Positions 1-6,331 of a stretch of 9,745 bases of DNA are shown in pieces. Each line of letters starts with the position of its first letter. Positions within the stretch are counted from its first letter, which is position 1. A program made the position numbers and the translations under genes. The notes under the pieces are model-generated. The model did no database searches. It was not told where the DNA came from and saw nothing but the letters and a program-made list of their open reading frames with translations. The DNA is from Verrucomicrobiota bacterium (GTDB lineage Bacteria; Verrucomicrobiota; Verrucomicrobiia; Verrucomicrobiales; DEV007): positions 1 through 9,745 of the forward strand of contig JAQCER010000062.1 of the NCBI GenBank assembly GCA_027618625.1, given 5' to 3'.

Positions 1-312
1 CCACTTATCGCCCTTCTTTTCAATCAGATGGGTATCGCAGCGATGTGCGCTTTCGTTTACTTTCACACCCGTAGCGGACTCCTCGTGCTGGTGATGCAGA
101 TCATGTTCAATGCGACGATCCTCGTTTTCCCCATCACGCCAACCGTCGGTGGAGCGCCTACCTACTGGGCCTTTGCACTGACGTATTTTTGTGCCGCACT
201 GATTCTGTTCCTGATTTTCGGAACAAAACCGATCTTCGCGGAGAGGACGAGAAAGACTGGAGAGATTCCGGTCACCTCGGAATCGGAGCTCGTTTCCAGC
301 CCGGGTGCCTGA
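1..312 (+). CDS. CPBP-like intramembrane protease, C-terminal part (partial)
   Basis: The reading frame is open from base 1, so the true start lies upstream; 103 codons are visible, ending with TGA at 310-312. The protein has two hydrophobic stretches (about visible residues 10-45 and 55-75) and then a polar tail (KPIFAERTRKTGEIP...). The segment FHTRSGLLVLVMQIMFNATI resembles the third conserved motif of CPBP (CAAX protease/bacteriocin-processing) proteases, usually a sequence like 'RTGSLL...HAxFN'. These are membrane metallo-endopeptidases that cut prenylated or other membrane substrates. The usual motif histidine is glutamine here while the asparagine is kept, so this copy may be inactive or a divergent relative. 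Motifs 1 and 2 (EExxxR and FxxxH) would lie outside the window. It converges on the phosphodiesterase gene, with 46 bases between stop codons. The family call rests on one motif and the membrane topology. Confidence 0.6.
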   Translation, partial: PLIALLFNQMGIAAMCAFVYFHTRSGLLVLVMQIMFNATILVFPITPTVGGAPTYWAFALTYFCAALILFLIFGTKPIFAERTRKTGEIPVTSESELVSSPGA

Positions 313-358
313 GGAATTCAGCCGATCGCTCGATCCATTTCTGCCGGACAATCCTGGA

Positions 359-1747
359 TTACGCCTCGCCGATTCCGTGTTCGATCACATTGATGAGTTC
401 TTTGTGGACGTCGATGGCGGCGAGCTGGTCGGTGGCTTCGAGGTGGGGGAAGTCACCGGCGAGGATCGGCCAGTCGCGTTTGTCTTCGGGAATGCGGCCG
501 TGTGAGCCTTTTACCAGTGAAGCGTCCAACGGGATCACGTCCATGAGCATGCGCATGCCGAGTTTTTTGCGCAGCAGTTTGCTGGCGATTCTGAGTTTTG
601 GAAACTTGATTTCCGGATCGAGGAAGAGTTCGACGGGATCGTAGCCGGGTTTGCGATGGATATCGACGCAGCGTGCATAGTCGGGGGCTTTCGAGTTCTC
701 GTTCCAGAAGTAGTAGGTGAACCAGCTTTCCTTATCGGCGACGGCAATGAGATCGCCGCTGCGTGAGTGATTGATGCCGGCGCCTTTTTTCCAGGCCTCG
801 TTGAAGACGTACTCGACGCCTTCAGTCGCCTCAAGCACTGTACGCACTTGGTCAACGAGGCGTCGATCGTTGATGTAAATGTGCGCTAGCTGGTGATCGG
901 CGATGGCAAATGCACGACTGGCCCCGAGATCCAGGACTTCGGTGCCGAGTTCTTCCTTGATGGTGATCCATCCGCGTTCGCGGAACACGCGGTTGAGATG
1001 CACCGGTCGGGTGACTGGGGTGATGCCATACTCCGACAAAAGCGTTACCCGCACGGCGCGTTGACGGTAGAAGTCGATCAGGTCACCGACGACATCATCG
1101 ATGGCTCGCAGATCACCCGCGATCTCGAATGCTTTGGGGCCGAGTTTCTGCATGTTGTAGTCGAGGTGCGGCAGGTAGACCAGAGACAGGTTCGGGTAGT
1201 GCTTTTCTTCGACCCAGCGCGCCGATTCGGCAATCCATCTGGACGAAGCGATGCCTGATCCCGGTCCCCAGAATGCGGCGAACGGAAAATCACCGAGGTC
1301 ATCTTTGATCTCCTGCTGCATCGCCATAGGCTGCGTGTAGATGTCGAAGACCTTGCGGCCATCGGCGCAATAGATCGGGCGCGGGGTTATCGTGAAGTTG
1401 GCACTGGAGTACATGTTGTACCACCAGAAAAGTTTGGCGCAGGTGAACTCCGGGTGCCGTCGCTGCAGCGTCTCCCACAGCTTTTCGCCCTGCACGATGT
1501 GGTTCGATTGCTTCCAGAACTGGTGTTCGGCGAGAGTGCGGTCGTACCAGCCATTGCCCACAATGCCATGCTCAGCAGGCAACAGGCCGGTAAGGTAGGT
1601 GGCCTGCATGGTGCAGGTGACCGCTGGCAGGAGCGGCTCCACTGGCACCACCTGCTTGCGCTTCAGGAACTGGGATATGCGTGGCGTGTCGTCGCCAAGG
1701 TGGCGGTGGGACATCCCGACGATGTTGATGACGGCGGCGCGGCTCAT
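359..1747 (-). CDS. Alkaline-phosphatase-superfamily phosphodiesterase/nucleotide pyrophosphatase, EboF-type
   Basis: A full-length 462-residue protein with no signal peptide, probably cytoplasmic. It matches the type I phosphodiesterase/nucleotide pyrophosphatase fold. PAVTCTMQATYLTGLLPAEH (41-60) carries the likely nucleophile Thr44, followed by GIVGNGWYDR. YLPHLDYNMQKLGP (191-204) supplies a metal-binding Asp196, LSEYGITPVTRPVH (237-250) replaces the classical SDHG motif, ADHQLAH (283-289) adds a second Asp-His pair, and GSHGRIP (414-420) supplies the last metal histidine. These motifs are those I recall for EboF, the phosphodiesterase-like member of the ebo cluster involved in exporting or assembling secondary metabolites. 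No other ebo gene is in this window, so it looks like a stand-alone relative with unknown substrate. The ATG at 1745-1747 directly precedes the conserved N-terminal strand; no Shine-Dalgarno sequence is visible. It converges with the CPBP-like gene. Confidence 0.82.
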   Translation of the reverse strand: MSRAAVINIVGMSHRHLGDDTPRISQFLKRKQVVPVEPLLPAVTCTMQATYLTGLLPAEHGIVGNGWYDRTLAEHQFWKQSNHIVQGEKLWETLQRRHPEFTCAKLFWWYNMYSSANFTITPRPIYCADGRKVFDIYTQPMAMQQEIKDDLGDFPFAAFWGPGSGIASSRWIAESARWVEEKHYPNLSLVYLPHLDYNMQKLGPKAFEIAGDLRAIDDVVGDLIDFYRQRAVRVTLLSEYGITPVTRPVHLNRVFRERGWITIKEELGTEVLDLGASRAFAIADHQLAHIYINDRRLVDQVRTVLEATEGVEYVFNEAWKKGAGINHSRSGDLIAVADKESWFTYYFWNENSKAPDYARCVDIHRKPGYDPVELFLDPEIKFPKLRIASKLLRKKLGMRMLMDVIPLDASLVKGSHGRIPEDKRDWPILAGDFPHLEATDQLAAIDVHKELINVIEHGIGEA

Positions 1748-1811
1748 GAATGCTTACGGATCGAAACGCTGAAGCAGGAGAATAGCGTTGTCTATGCGGT
1801 ATCGGGTCTTC

Positions 1812-1829
1812 CAAGTTTCGCAAGTTTCC
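1812..1829. repeat. Tandem 9-base repeat upstream of the phosphodiesterase gene
   Basis: Two adjacent copies of CAAGTTTCG / CAAGTTTCC (1812-1820 and 1821-1829), identical in eight of nine positions. On the minus strand they lie about 65-82 bases before the phosphodiesterase start. A 9-10 base period places both copies on about the same DNA face, as with a binding site for a dimeric regulator. That role is inference; a chance repeat is equally possible. Confidence 0.3.
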
Positions 1830-1901
1830 AGCATCGAAATCCGCCCGAATGACCGGTTTTGGCGGTGAAGTGGAGTGAATGGGGGCAATTCGAATCCAGC
1901 G

Positions 1902-1911
1902 TAAGTACTTA
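1902..1911. promoter_or_regulatory. 10-bp palindrome, possible operator
   Basis: TAAGTACTTA is a perfect palindrome. With one mismatched pair (G1901/T1912) the symmetry extends to 16 bases, 1899-1914. It lies about 45 bases upstream of the TATAAT at 1958, in the intergenic AT-rich segment, where an activator or repressor site would fit. No regulator can be assigned. Confidence 0.22.
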
Positions 1912-1935
1912 TGCGTAAAGGAAATCCCTACAGAA

Positions 1936-1963
1936 TAGTTATGGTAAATATTTCACCTATAAT
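1936..1963 (+). promoter_or_regulatory. Candidate promoter for the 140-residue DHp-like gene
   Basis: A perfect -10 hexamer TATAAT lies at 1958-1963. The -35 region at 16-17 base spacing (TAGTTA at 1936-1941 is the best I find) is poor, so an activator may be needed. Transcription would start near 1970, giving a leader of about 27 bases before the ATG at 1997. Confidence 0.4.
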
Positions 1964-1996
1964 AAATTTGTCTTCGAAGAGTCAATGTGATAGGAT

Positions 1997-2419
1997 ATGA
2001 TTATTCCAATAAAAGCAAAAAACACAGTTCAAATGGATATTGCAAACAATCAACTTTCTGAAATGCACAGCCTCGTGGGGCGAATCCGTTTGGCATGTGC
2101 AGCTGCTAGCGCCTTCCGGGATTCCCTTGAGGAACAGGACAAAGAGATGCTCGACTACATGGTGGATGCGTCAGTCGCTCTGAACAACAAATTCGGGAGC
2201 ATCCTGACGGAATCGACGGTGGCGGACCCCAGTTACGAACTCTCACGCGAGGAACGCCACGACCTGCGCAACAACATCACGGCAGTTTTGGGCTTTGGTG
2301 AGCTGCTCCTGCAGTGCTATTCGGAGCCAGCGGTGATGATCCAGCAGCTGGATCGCCTGCGTTTGGATTCCAAGAGGTTCACCGAACTCACGATGCCGCC
2401 AGAGATGGTGTCAGCGTAA
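1997..2419 (+). CDS. Small protein with histidine-kinase H-box (orphan DHp-like domain)
   Basis: I do not recognise this as a named protein. It has 140 residues, is mainly helical and charged, and has no signal peptide or membrane segment. The first helical region is about residues 15-72. The second contains ERHDLRNNITAVLGFGELLL (87-106), which closely resembles the HisKA phospho-acceptor H-box. It has the candidate phosphorylated His88, the adjacent acid Asp89 needed as general base, and Asn92 at H+4, where kinases with phosphatase activity carry Thr or Asn. No N, G1, F or G2 box follows, so it cannot bind ATP in the usual way. It may act as a phosphotransfer protein, a dimerisation or scaffold partner, or a decoy for a response regulator. 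AGGA lies only one base before the ATG, too close for a normal ribosome-binding site. ATG 2033 is an alternative start, giving 128 residues. It converges on cutC with a 21-base gap. Confidence 0.7.
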   Translation: MIIPIKAKNTVQMDIANNQLSEMHSLVGRIRLACAAASAFRDSLEEQDKEMLDYMVDASVALNNKFGSILTESTVADPSYELSREERHDLRNNITAVLGFGELLLQCYSEPAVMIQQLDRLRLDSKRFTELTMPPEMVSA

Positions 2420-2440
2420 GGGCAAGGTTAAGTTTCTCGC

Positions 2441-3178
2441 TTATCCCAGCACTTTGCGCAGCGCGGTCACGTCACTGCTGTCGGCGACCATGCGCAGGTA
2501 TTCCGGAGGTCTGAGTTCACCTCCCATGTAAACCCGCTCGTTGCGGAATTGCATGCCGCTCTCGATCGGCTGGCGTGTTCCGATGTGAATCTCAGAAACT
2601 CCCGTGAGCGCGATGATTTTGGCAAGGTTGCGTTCAGTCACGCCACCGCCAGGAAGGATGATGACGCGGTCGCCCGCCTTTTCACGCAATGAGGCGATCA
2701 GCTCTGCGCCTTCGAGGACAGTGGGTTCCTGACCGGACGTCAGGATGCGATCGACTCCCAGTTCAATCAGCGTGTCCAGTGCTTCGAACGCATCGCGTGT
2801 CATGTCGAATGCACGGTGGAAGGTTACATTGAGTGGCCGGGCAAGTTCGATCAGAGCTTTCGAATGCTCGACATCGATGGTACCATCGCTGTTCAGGCAT
2901 CCGATCACGATGCCATTGGCGCCGAGGTCTTTGGCCACTTTCACTTCGCGTCGCATCACGGCGTGTTCAGCTTCGGTGAAGAAAAAGTCACCACCGCGCG
3001 GGCGGATCATGACCTGCAGGCCGATGCTGATGCGCTCGCGGGTTTCCGCGATCATTCCGGCAGTGGGCGTGGTGCCGCCTTCGATCAGGCTGCCACAAAG
3101 TTCCACGCGCTGTGCGCCCCCTTGTTCCGAGGCTATAGCGCTTTCAACAGAGTCGATACAAATTTCAAGTTTGATCAT
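2441..3178 (-). CDS. cutC: CutC-family protein (copper homeostasis family)
   Basis: A 245-residue TIM-barrel protein, the normal length for CutC. It is cytoplasmic and has no signal peptide. Family signatures are easy to see: LEICIDS (4-10), GAQRVELC (21-28), MIRPRGGDF (57-65), TFHRAFD (119-125) with His121, ILTSG (145-149), ILPGGGV (174-180) and EIHIGTR (196-202) with His198. CutC was named from copper-sensitive Escherichia coli mutants and human CutC binds Cu(I), but a direct role in bacterial copper tolerance is disputed, so the biochemical role stays open. I chose the ATG at 3176-3178 because the family begins at the strand MxKLEIC; an in-frame GTG at 3193 would add five residues. A weak AAGAAG lies five bases before the ATG. 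The gene is divergent from the DUF3472-EEP gene, about 100 bases away, with no copper-regulator site that I can recognise. Confidence 0.93.
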   Translation of the reverse strand: MIKLEICIDSVESAIASEQGGAQRVELCGSLIEGGTTPTAGMIAETRERISIGLQVMIRPRGGDFFFTEAEHAVMRREVKVAKDLGANGIVIGCLNSDGTIDVEHSKALIELARPLNVTFHRAFDMTRDAFEALDTLIELGVDRILTSGQEPTVLEGAELIASLREKAGDRVIILPGGGVTERNLAKIIALTGVSEIHIGTRQPIESGMQFRNERVYMGGELRPPEYLRMVADSSDVTALRKVLG

Positions 3179-3281
3179 TCCTGCTTCTTGCACGGGATGC
3201 GCCAGAATTTAAGTAAAAAGTAGCGATTACCGACAAAATTCTTCAATTTACAGTTCGGGCGGCGGCAGGCTAGGGTTGGTC

Positions 3282-4898
3282 ATGAAGAAAGTTTTCCGAC
3301 TCGCGCTTGTGCCGGCCATTTTGCTGGTTTTGGGATCCAGCACCGGTGTTGCTGACGAGAAACTGGAGGGCATTGCCTGTCGTTCGGTTCACTTGAGTTA
3401 TGGTGATGCGCCTGTTGGCTTGGTTTACTACAATCAAGTCGTGGTGGAGCAGTCGGCGGAAGGGACGTATTTTTGCGTCTGCGGATTCAACCACGGGTAT
3501 TTTGGCATCCAGGAACAGCGCCGGGGCAGGAAAGTGGTGATCTTCTCGGTTTGGGATCCCGGGGAACAGAACGATCCGAATTCGGTGAAGGATGAACAGC
3601 GCGTGCAGCTGTTGTTTCAGGCGGATGACGTCGAGGTCCGGCGATTCGGCAATGAAGGGACGGGCGGCCAGTCGTTCTATCCGTTGGACTGGAAAGTAGG
3701 GGAGCGGTATCAATTTACCGTCAGCGCCGAATTGATGGATGACGGTCGACGGACGAGTTACACTGGCTGGATCGCGCTACCGGGCGAGGATGGCTGGAAG
3801 AAGCTCGTCACCTTTGCCACTCTGGCAAAGGGCGACCTGCTGGCCGGTTACTACAGCTTCGTGGAGGACTTTCGGCGGAATCGAGAATCCACAAAGTTCC
3901 CCAGGCGTGCCCGCTTTGGCCCAGCCTGGATGCAGACGAGCGATGGCGACTGGACAGCGCTGACGAAAGCGCGCTTCACAGCTGATAAGAATCCCGTGCT
4001 CAATGTCGATGCTGGCCTGACTGCCGATGGAGTGATGTTTCTTGCGACTGGCGGAGACATCCGCAACGAAACGACACCGCTCTGGCGAGACATCGTCACT
4101 GCAAACGCTGACCGTCCTGAGATGCCGACCAGACTGGTCACCGGACTCGAACCTCTGCCCTCGCTCGAATCTGCTGCCGGGAAGCTGCGGGTGATGTGCT
4201 ACAACGTTCAGCGCGGCGAGAAAACCGCTGACCTGGCCGCGATCATCCGCACGGTGAATCCGGATCTCATCGCGCTCCAGGAAATCGACCGGAACACCAA
4301 ACGCAGCGACGGTCGGGATACCTTGGCGGAACTTGCCGCTGCCACGGGCATGCATTCTGCATATGGCAAGGCAATGGACTTCGACGGTGGGGCCTACGGT
4401 GTCGCCGTGCTGTCGAAGTTTCCGCTTGGTGATCCTGTCGTTCACAAGTTGCCCAATGACGGCGACCTTGAGCCGCGCGTCCTGCTGGAGATCGAGCCGC
4501 AGTTGCCCCAGGGTAGTCTTCGATTTTTCGTGACGCATCTGCATGCTGGGAAAGAAGCGAACCTCCGGCTGGAGCAGGCAAGGGAGATCGCACGTATTGC
4601 GGAAAATGCCGGGACCAATGCGATCGTCGCCGGTGATCTCAACGCCGTCCCGGACAGCGAAGTCCTGACTGCATTAACTCAAGCTGGCTTTACGGATGCC
4701 TTGACGGAGCCAGCGCCGACCATTCCCTCATTGGAGCCGAATCGCCGGATCGACTACATTTTGCCGAAGTCTGGAGGATGGCAGGCAGGAAAAGCGTTCA
4801 CCGCTCTCGATCTCGCGCCTGAAAGCAAGGTCTGGAAAAAGCTCATCGCCGGTGCCTCCGATCACCAGCCCACCGTGCTGGAGATTGCCGTGCCCTGA
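3282..4898 (+). CDS. Secreted DUF3472 + endonuclease/exonuclease/phosphatase fusion protein
   Basis: A 538-residue protein. Residues 1-25 form a Sec signal peptide (MKK, hydrophobic core, cleavage near GVADE), so it should act in the periplasm or outside. Residues about 28-285 resemble DUF3472, a beta-rich domain of unknown function (FSVWDPGEQND at 88-98, GWIALPGEDGW at 162-172, FVEDFRRN at 193-200). Residues 302-538 are a complete EEP phosphohydrolase domain: Asn308 (MCYNVQRG), Glu334 (LQEID), GAYGVAVLSKFP (370-381), His419 and His421 (THLH), Asp452/Asn454 (GDLN), Asp491 (RIDYIL) and Asp527/His528 (SDHQP). All catalytic positions are kept, so it is probably an active Mg2+-dependent phosphodiesterase. 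The substrate could be nucleic acid, a phospholipid or a sugar phosphate. AGGG lies six bases before the ATG at 3282, which decides that start over the in-frame TTG at 3276. It ends 61 bases before the converging TIM-barrel gene. Confidence 0.88.
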   Translation: MKKVFRLALVPAILLVLGSSTGVADEKLEGIACRSVHLSYGDAPVGLVYYNQVVVEQSAEGTYFCVCGFNHGYFGIQEQRRGRKVVIFSVWDPGEQNDPNSVKDEQRVQLLFQADDVEVRRFGNEGTGGQSFYPLDWKVGERYQFTVSAELMDDGRRTSYTGWIALPGEDGWKKLVTFATLAKGDLLAGYYSFVEDFRRNRESTKFPRRARFGPAWMQTSDGDWTALTKARFTADKNPVLNVDAGLTADGVMFLATGGDIRNETTPLWRDIVTANADRPEMPTRLVTGLEPLPSLESAAGKLRVMCYNVQRGEKTADLAAIIRTVNPDLIALQEIDRNTKRSDGRDTLAELAAATGMHSAYGKAMDFDGGAYGVAVLSKFPLGDPVVHKLPNDGDLEPRVLLEIEPQLPQGSLRFFVTHLHAGKEANLRLEQAREIARIAENAGTNAIVAGDLNAVPDSEVLTALTQAGFTDALTEPAPTIPSLEPNRRIDYILPKSGGWQAGKAFTALDLAPESKVWKKLIAGASDHQPTVLEIAVP

Positions 4899-4920
4899 CC
4901 TGACCAACACAAGGAGCAGA

Positions 4921-4979
4921 GGACTCCGATCCGCCTTATCCGCCTTCTTGATTCCTGGGTCATGGACGGATCGGAGTCC
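4921..4979. repeat. 13-bp perfect inverted repeat between convergent genes
   Basis: GGACTCCGATCCG (4921-4933) and its exact reverse complement CGGATCGGAGTCC (4967-4979) flank a 33-base loop. The loop side also shows a short direct repeat, TCCGCCTT at 4930-4937 and 4939-4946. As RNA it could form a hairpin on either strand, so it may help end both converging transcripts, though no T-tract follows on either side. The right arm lies inside the TIM-barrel gene and encodes its last residues. The sequence resembles dispersed extragenic palindromes that I recall from Verrucomicrobiota; that link is from memory and not shown here. Confidence 0.7.
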
Positions 4980-5856
4980 GCCCCTCCTTGGTGATATTGG
5001 TCAGGACTTCCTCCAGTCCCTCGATGTTGTTCCTCAGGCTCAGCTCCGCATCCTGGGCGTCGATATGATCGAGGATGCCGATCGGGCCGGAGTAGCCGCT
5101 GCTGATCACGTCCTTGATCATGGCAGTTTCGTGTTTGCCGCTGCCGATGGGAATGATCTTGTTGGTGATGCCCTGGACGGTTTCCGGATCGGCCATTCCG
5201 TTGAGGTTGAGGCAATGTAAGTGTGGGAGCATCTGCTTCAGGGACGCTGCGAAATCCGTGATGTGGTCATGGCCATGGTGGAAGTTGTAGACGATGCCAA
5301 CATGGTCGTTGCCTGCTGTCTTGAAAGCTTCGCAGACGGCGACCAGATTCTCCGGTTCACCGCCCCAGCCGCCGTGATTGTAGAGGCCGACTTTGCATTT
5401 GAGCGCTTTTGCTTTTTCCACCAATGGTCGGAGTTCGGCCACAGCCGCTACGATCTTGAGTTCCTGTGTGGCGGCGTCAGGAGATCCCAGGGTCATCCAG
5501 ATCTGCGGGTGAAGGTCGTATTTCTCGAAAAGGGAAAATGCGGATGCGTGTTCTCCCCAGAATGCAAAGAACTCGATCCCGTGCTTCTCGTATTGCAGGA
5601 TTTCCTCTTCAAATTCGGACACATGCTCTTCCCGCCAGTCGTAGGCGCAGCGTTTGAGGCCGAGGTCGACCAGCATCTTCGCCCGCAGCTCCGGGGTGCG
5701 CTTCTTTGCATCGAAGGGAACGATGCACCAGGCGACGAGGTTCTCGGTGCGAAGATTTTCGGGCACGGGTTGAGCCTCTGCCATGGTTGCTGCTGCACAG
5801 CTGAGCAGAAGAGCGGATGTGAACAGTGCGGTCTTTGTTAGGGGATTGTGTTTCAC
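4960..5856 (-). CDS. Secreted sugar phosphate isomerase/epimerase-like TIM-barrel protein
   Basis: A 298-residue protein from the proposed GTG start. Residues 1-28 are a Sec signal peptide (KHNPLTK, a hydrophobic run FTSALLLSCAAATM, cleavage at AEA-QP), so it is exported, unlike classical cytoplasmic sugar isomerases. The remainder resembles the xylose-isomerase-like TIM barrel (AP endonuclease 2 family): KRCAYDWREEHVSEFEEEI (68-86), IEFFAFWGEH (94-103), KVGLYNHGGWGG (155-166), VGIVYNFHHGHDH (186-198), LNLNGM (216-221) and PIGILDH (258-264). These histidines and acids could bind a metal, but the substrate is unknown. The frame is open to 6045, but that extension overlaps the TMEM220 gene and would bury the signal peptide. 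GTG 5854-5856 is the only good start near it, lies 19 bases after the upstream stop, and has no visible Shine-Dalgarno. The C-terminal TPIRP is encoded by one arm of the inverted repeat. Confidence 0.8.
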   Translation of the reverse strand: MKHNPLTKTALFTSALLLSCAAATMAEAQPVPENLRTENLVAWCIVPFDAKKRTPELRAKMLVDLGLKRCAYDWREEHVSEFEEEILQYEKHGIEFFAFWGEHASAFSLFEKYDLHPQIWMTLGSPDAATQELKIVAAVAELRPLVEKAKALKCKVGLYNHGGWGGEPENLVAVCEAFKTAGNDHVGIVYNFHHGHDHITDFAASLKQMLPHLHCLNLNGMADPETVQGITNKIIPIGSGKHETAMIKDVISSGYSGPIGILDHIDAQDAELSLRNNIEGLEEVLTNITKEGRTPIRP

Positions 5857-5875
5857 AGCAGTGATTGGATGGATG

Positions 5876-6313
5876 TTAGATAGTGGTATTGGGTTTCTTT
5901 TGAGATGCCCACCATTGGCGCTGGGCGGCAATAACGATGACTCCAGTGAGTGCGATGCAGGCTCCAAAGAATTCACGACTGCGCTCGACTTGTGGATCGC
6001 TGGCCTGCATGCCATCACCAGCCAGGGTGAACGCTCCGCCCGCAATGTTTGTCCAAAGGCTTGGCACGGCGAACGTCAGCTCAAGCAGGCACAGCAGAAC
6101 TCCGAGCACGAGCAGTGGAATCGGAACTGGCCTGAAAATTCCCATTCCGTGAAGCATGGCAATGTATGCATAGAACATGCACCACAGGATCACGTCCAGA
6201 GCGGAAGGATTTTCGTAGATTGCAGCGTTGCTGTTATCATTGAGCTGAAGCGTCGCGACCAGGGCGAACAGGCACAGTCCAATGACGTTAACAGAGGTGA
6301 GGGCGGCTTTCAT
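5876..6313 (-). CDS. TMEM220-family small membrane protein
   Basis: A 145-residue integral membrane protein with about four hydrophobic segments (roughly residues 5-24, 40-58, 64-84 and 115-131). The family clues are FALVATLQLNDN (16-27), matching the 'QxNDPD' motif after helix 1, and VERSREFFGACIAL (109-122), matching the C-terminal 'E..RE..GL' motif of transmembrane protein 220 relatives. The function of this family is unknown. The ATG at 6311-6313 places the first helix at the N terminus; no Shine-Dalgarno sequence is present. It lies 56 bases after the polymerase/ligase gene and 19 bases before the secreted TIM-barrel gene, so it probably forms a two-gene unit with the latter. A candidate promoter precedes it. 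The link to polysaccharide production is by position only. Confidence 0.72.
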   Translation of the reverse strand: MKAALTSVNVIGLCLFALVATLQLNDNSNAAIYENPSALDVILWCMFYAYIAMLHGMGIFRPVPIPLLVLGVLLCLLELTFAVPSLWTNIAGGAFTLAGDGMQASDPQVERSREFFGACIALTGVIVIAAQRQWWASQKKPNTTI

Positions 6314-6331
6314 GGTCGGTTCTGAAGCCGG

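Larger units (their letters stand above)
1748..1996. other. AT-rich divergent intergenic region
   Basis: This 249-base spacer separates two divergently transcribed genes, so it should hold promoters for both. Its right half (about 1905-1996) is clearly richer in A and T than the neighbouring coding DNA. It contains a tandem 9-base repeat (1812-1829), a 10-bp palindrome (1902-1911) and a perfect TATAAT (1958-1963), listed separately. I could not pick out a convincing sigma-70 promoter for the leftward phosphodiesterase gene. No coding region or RNA gene is evident. Confidence 0.6.

Noticed and set aside
313..358. Possible terminator between the convergent CPBP-like and phosphodiesterase genes
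   Set aside because: Only very short complementary segments exist (GATCG-CT-CGATC with a two-base loop; ATCCA...TGGAT with a long loop), without a T-tract.
3194..3281. Promoters for the divergent cutC and DUF3472-EEP genes
   Set aside because: Both must be transcribed from this region, but the hexamer pairs I tried (for example TTGCAC with TAAGTA) match the consensus too poorly to list.
3777..4544. A 255-codon open frame on the - strand
   Set aside because: It is antisense to the EEP/DUF3472 fusion, whose catalytic motifs are all in the + frame. It is a shadow of GC-rich codon use.
5221..5841. A 206-codon open frame on the + strand
   Set aside because: It lies entirely antisense to the secreted TIM-barrel gene, whose signal peptide and motifs are clear. 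The product is compositionally odd and matches no family I know.
5857..6045. N-terminal extension of the TIM-barrel protein to 6045
   Set aside because: It overlaps the TMEM220 gene, has no family resemblance, and would bury an obvious signal peptide. The GTG at 5856 is the better start.
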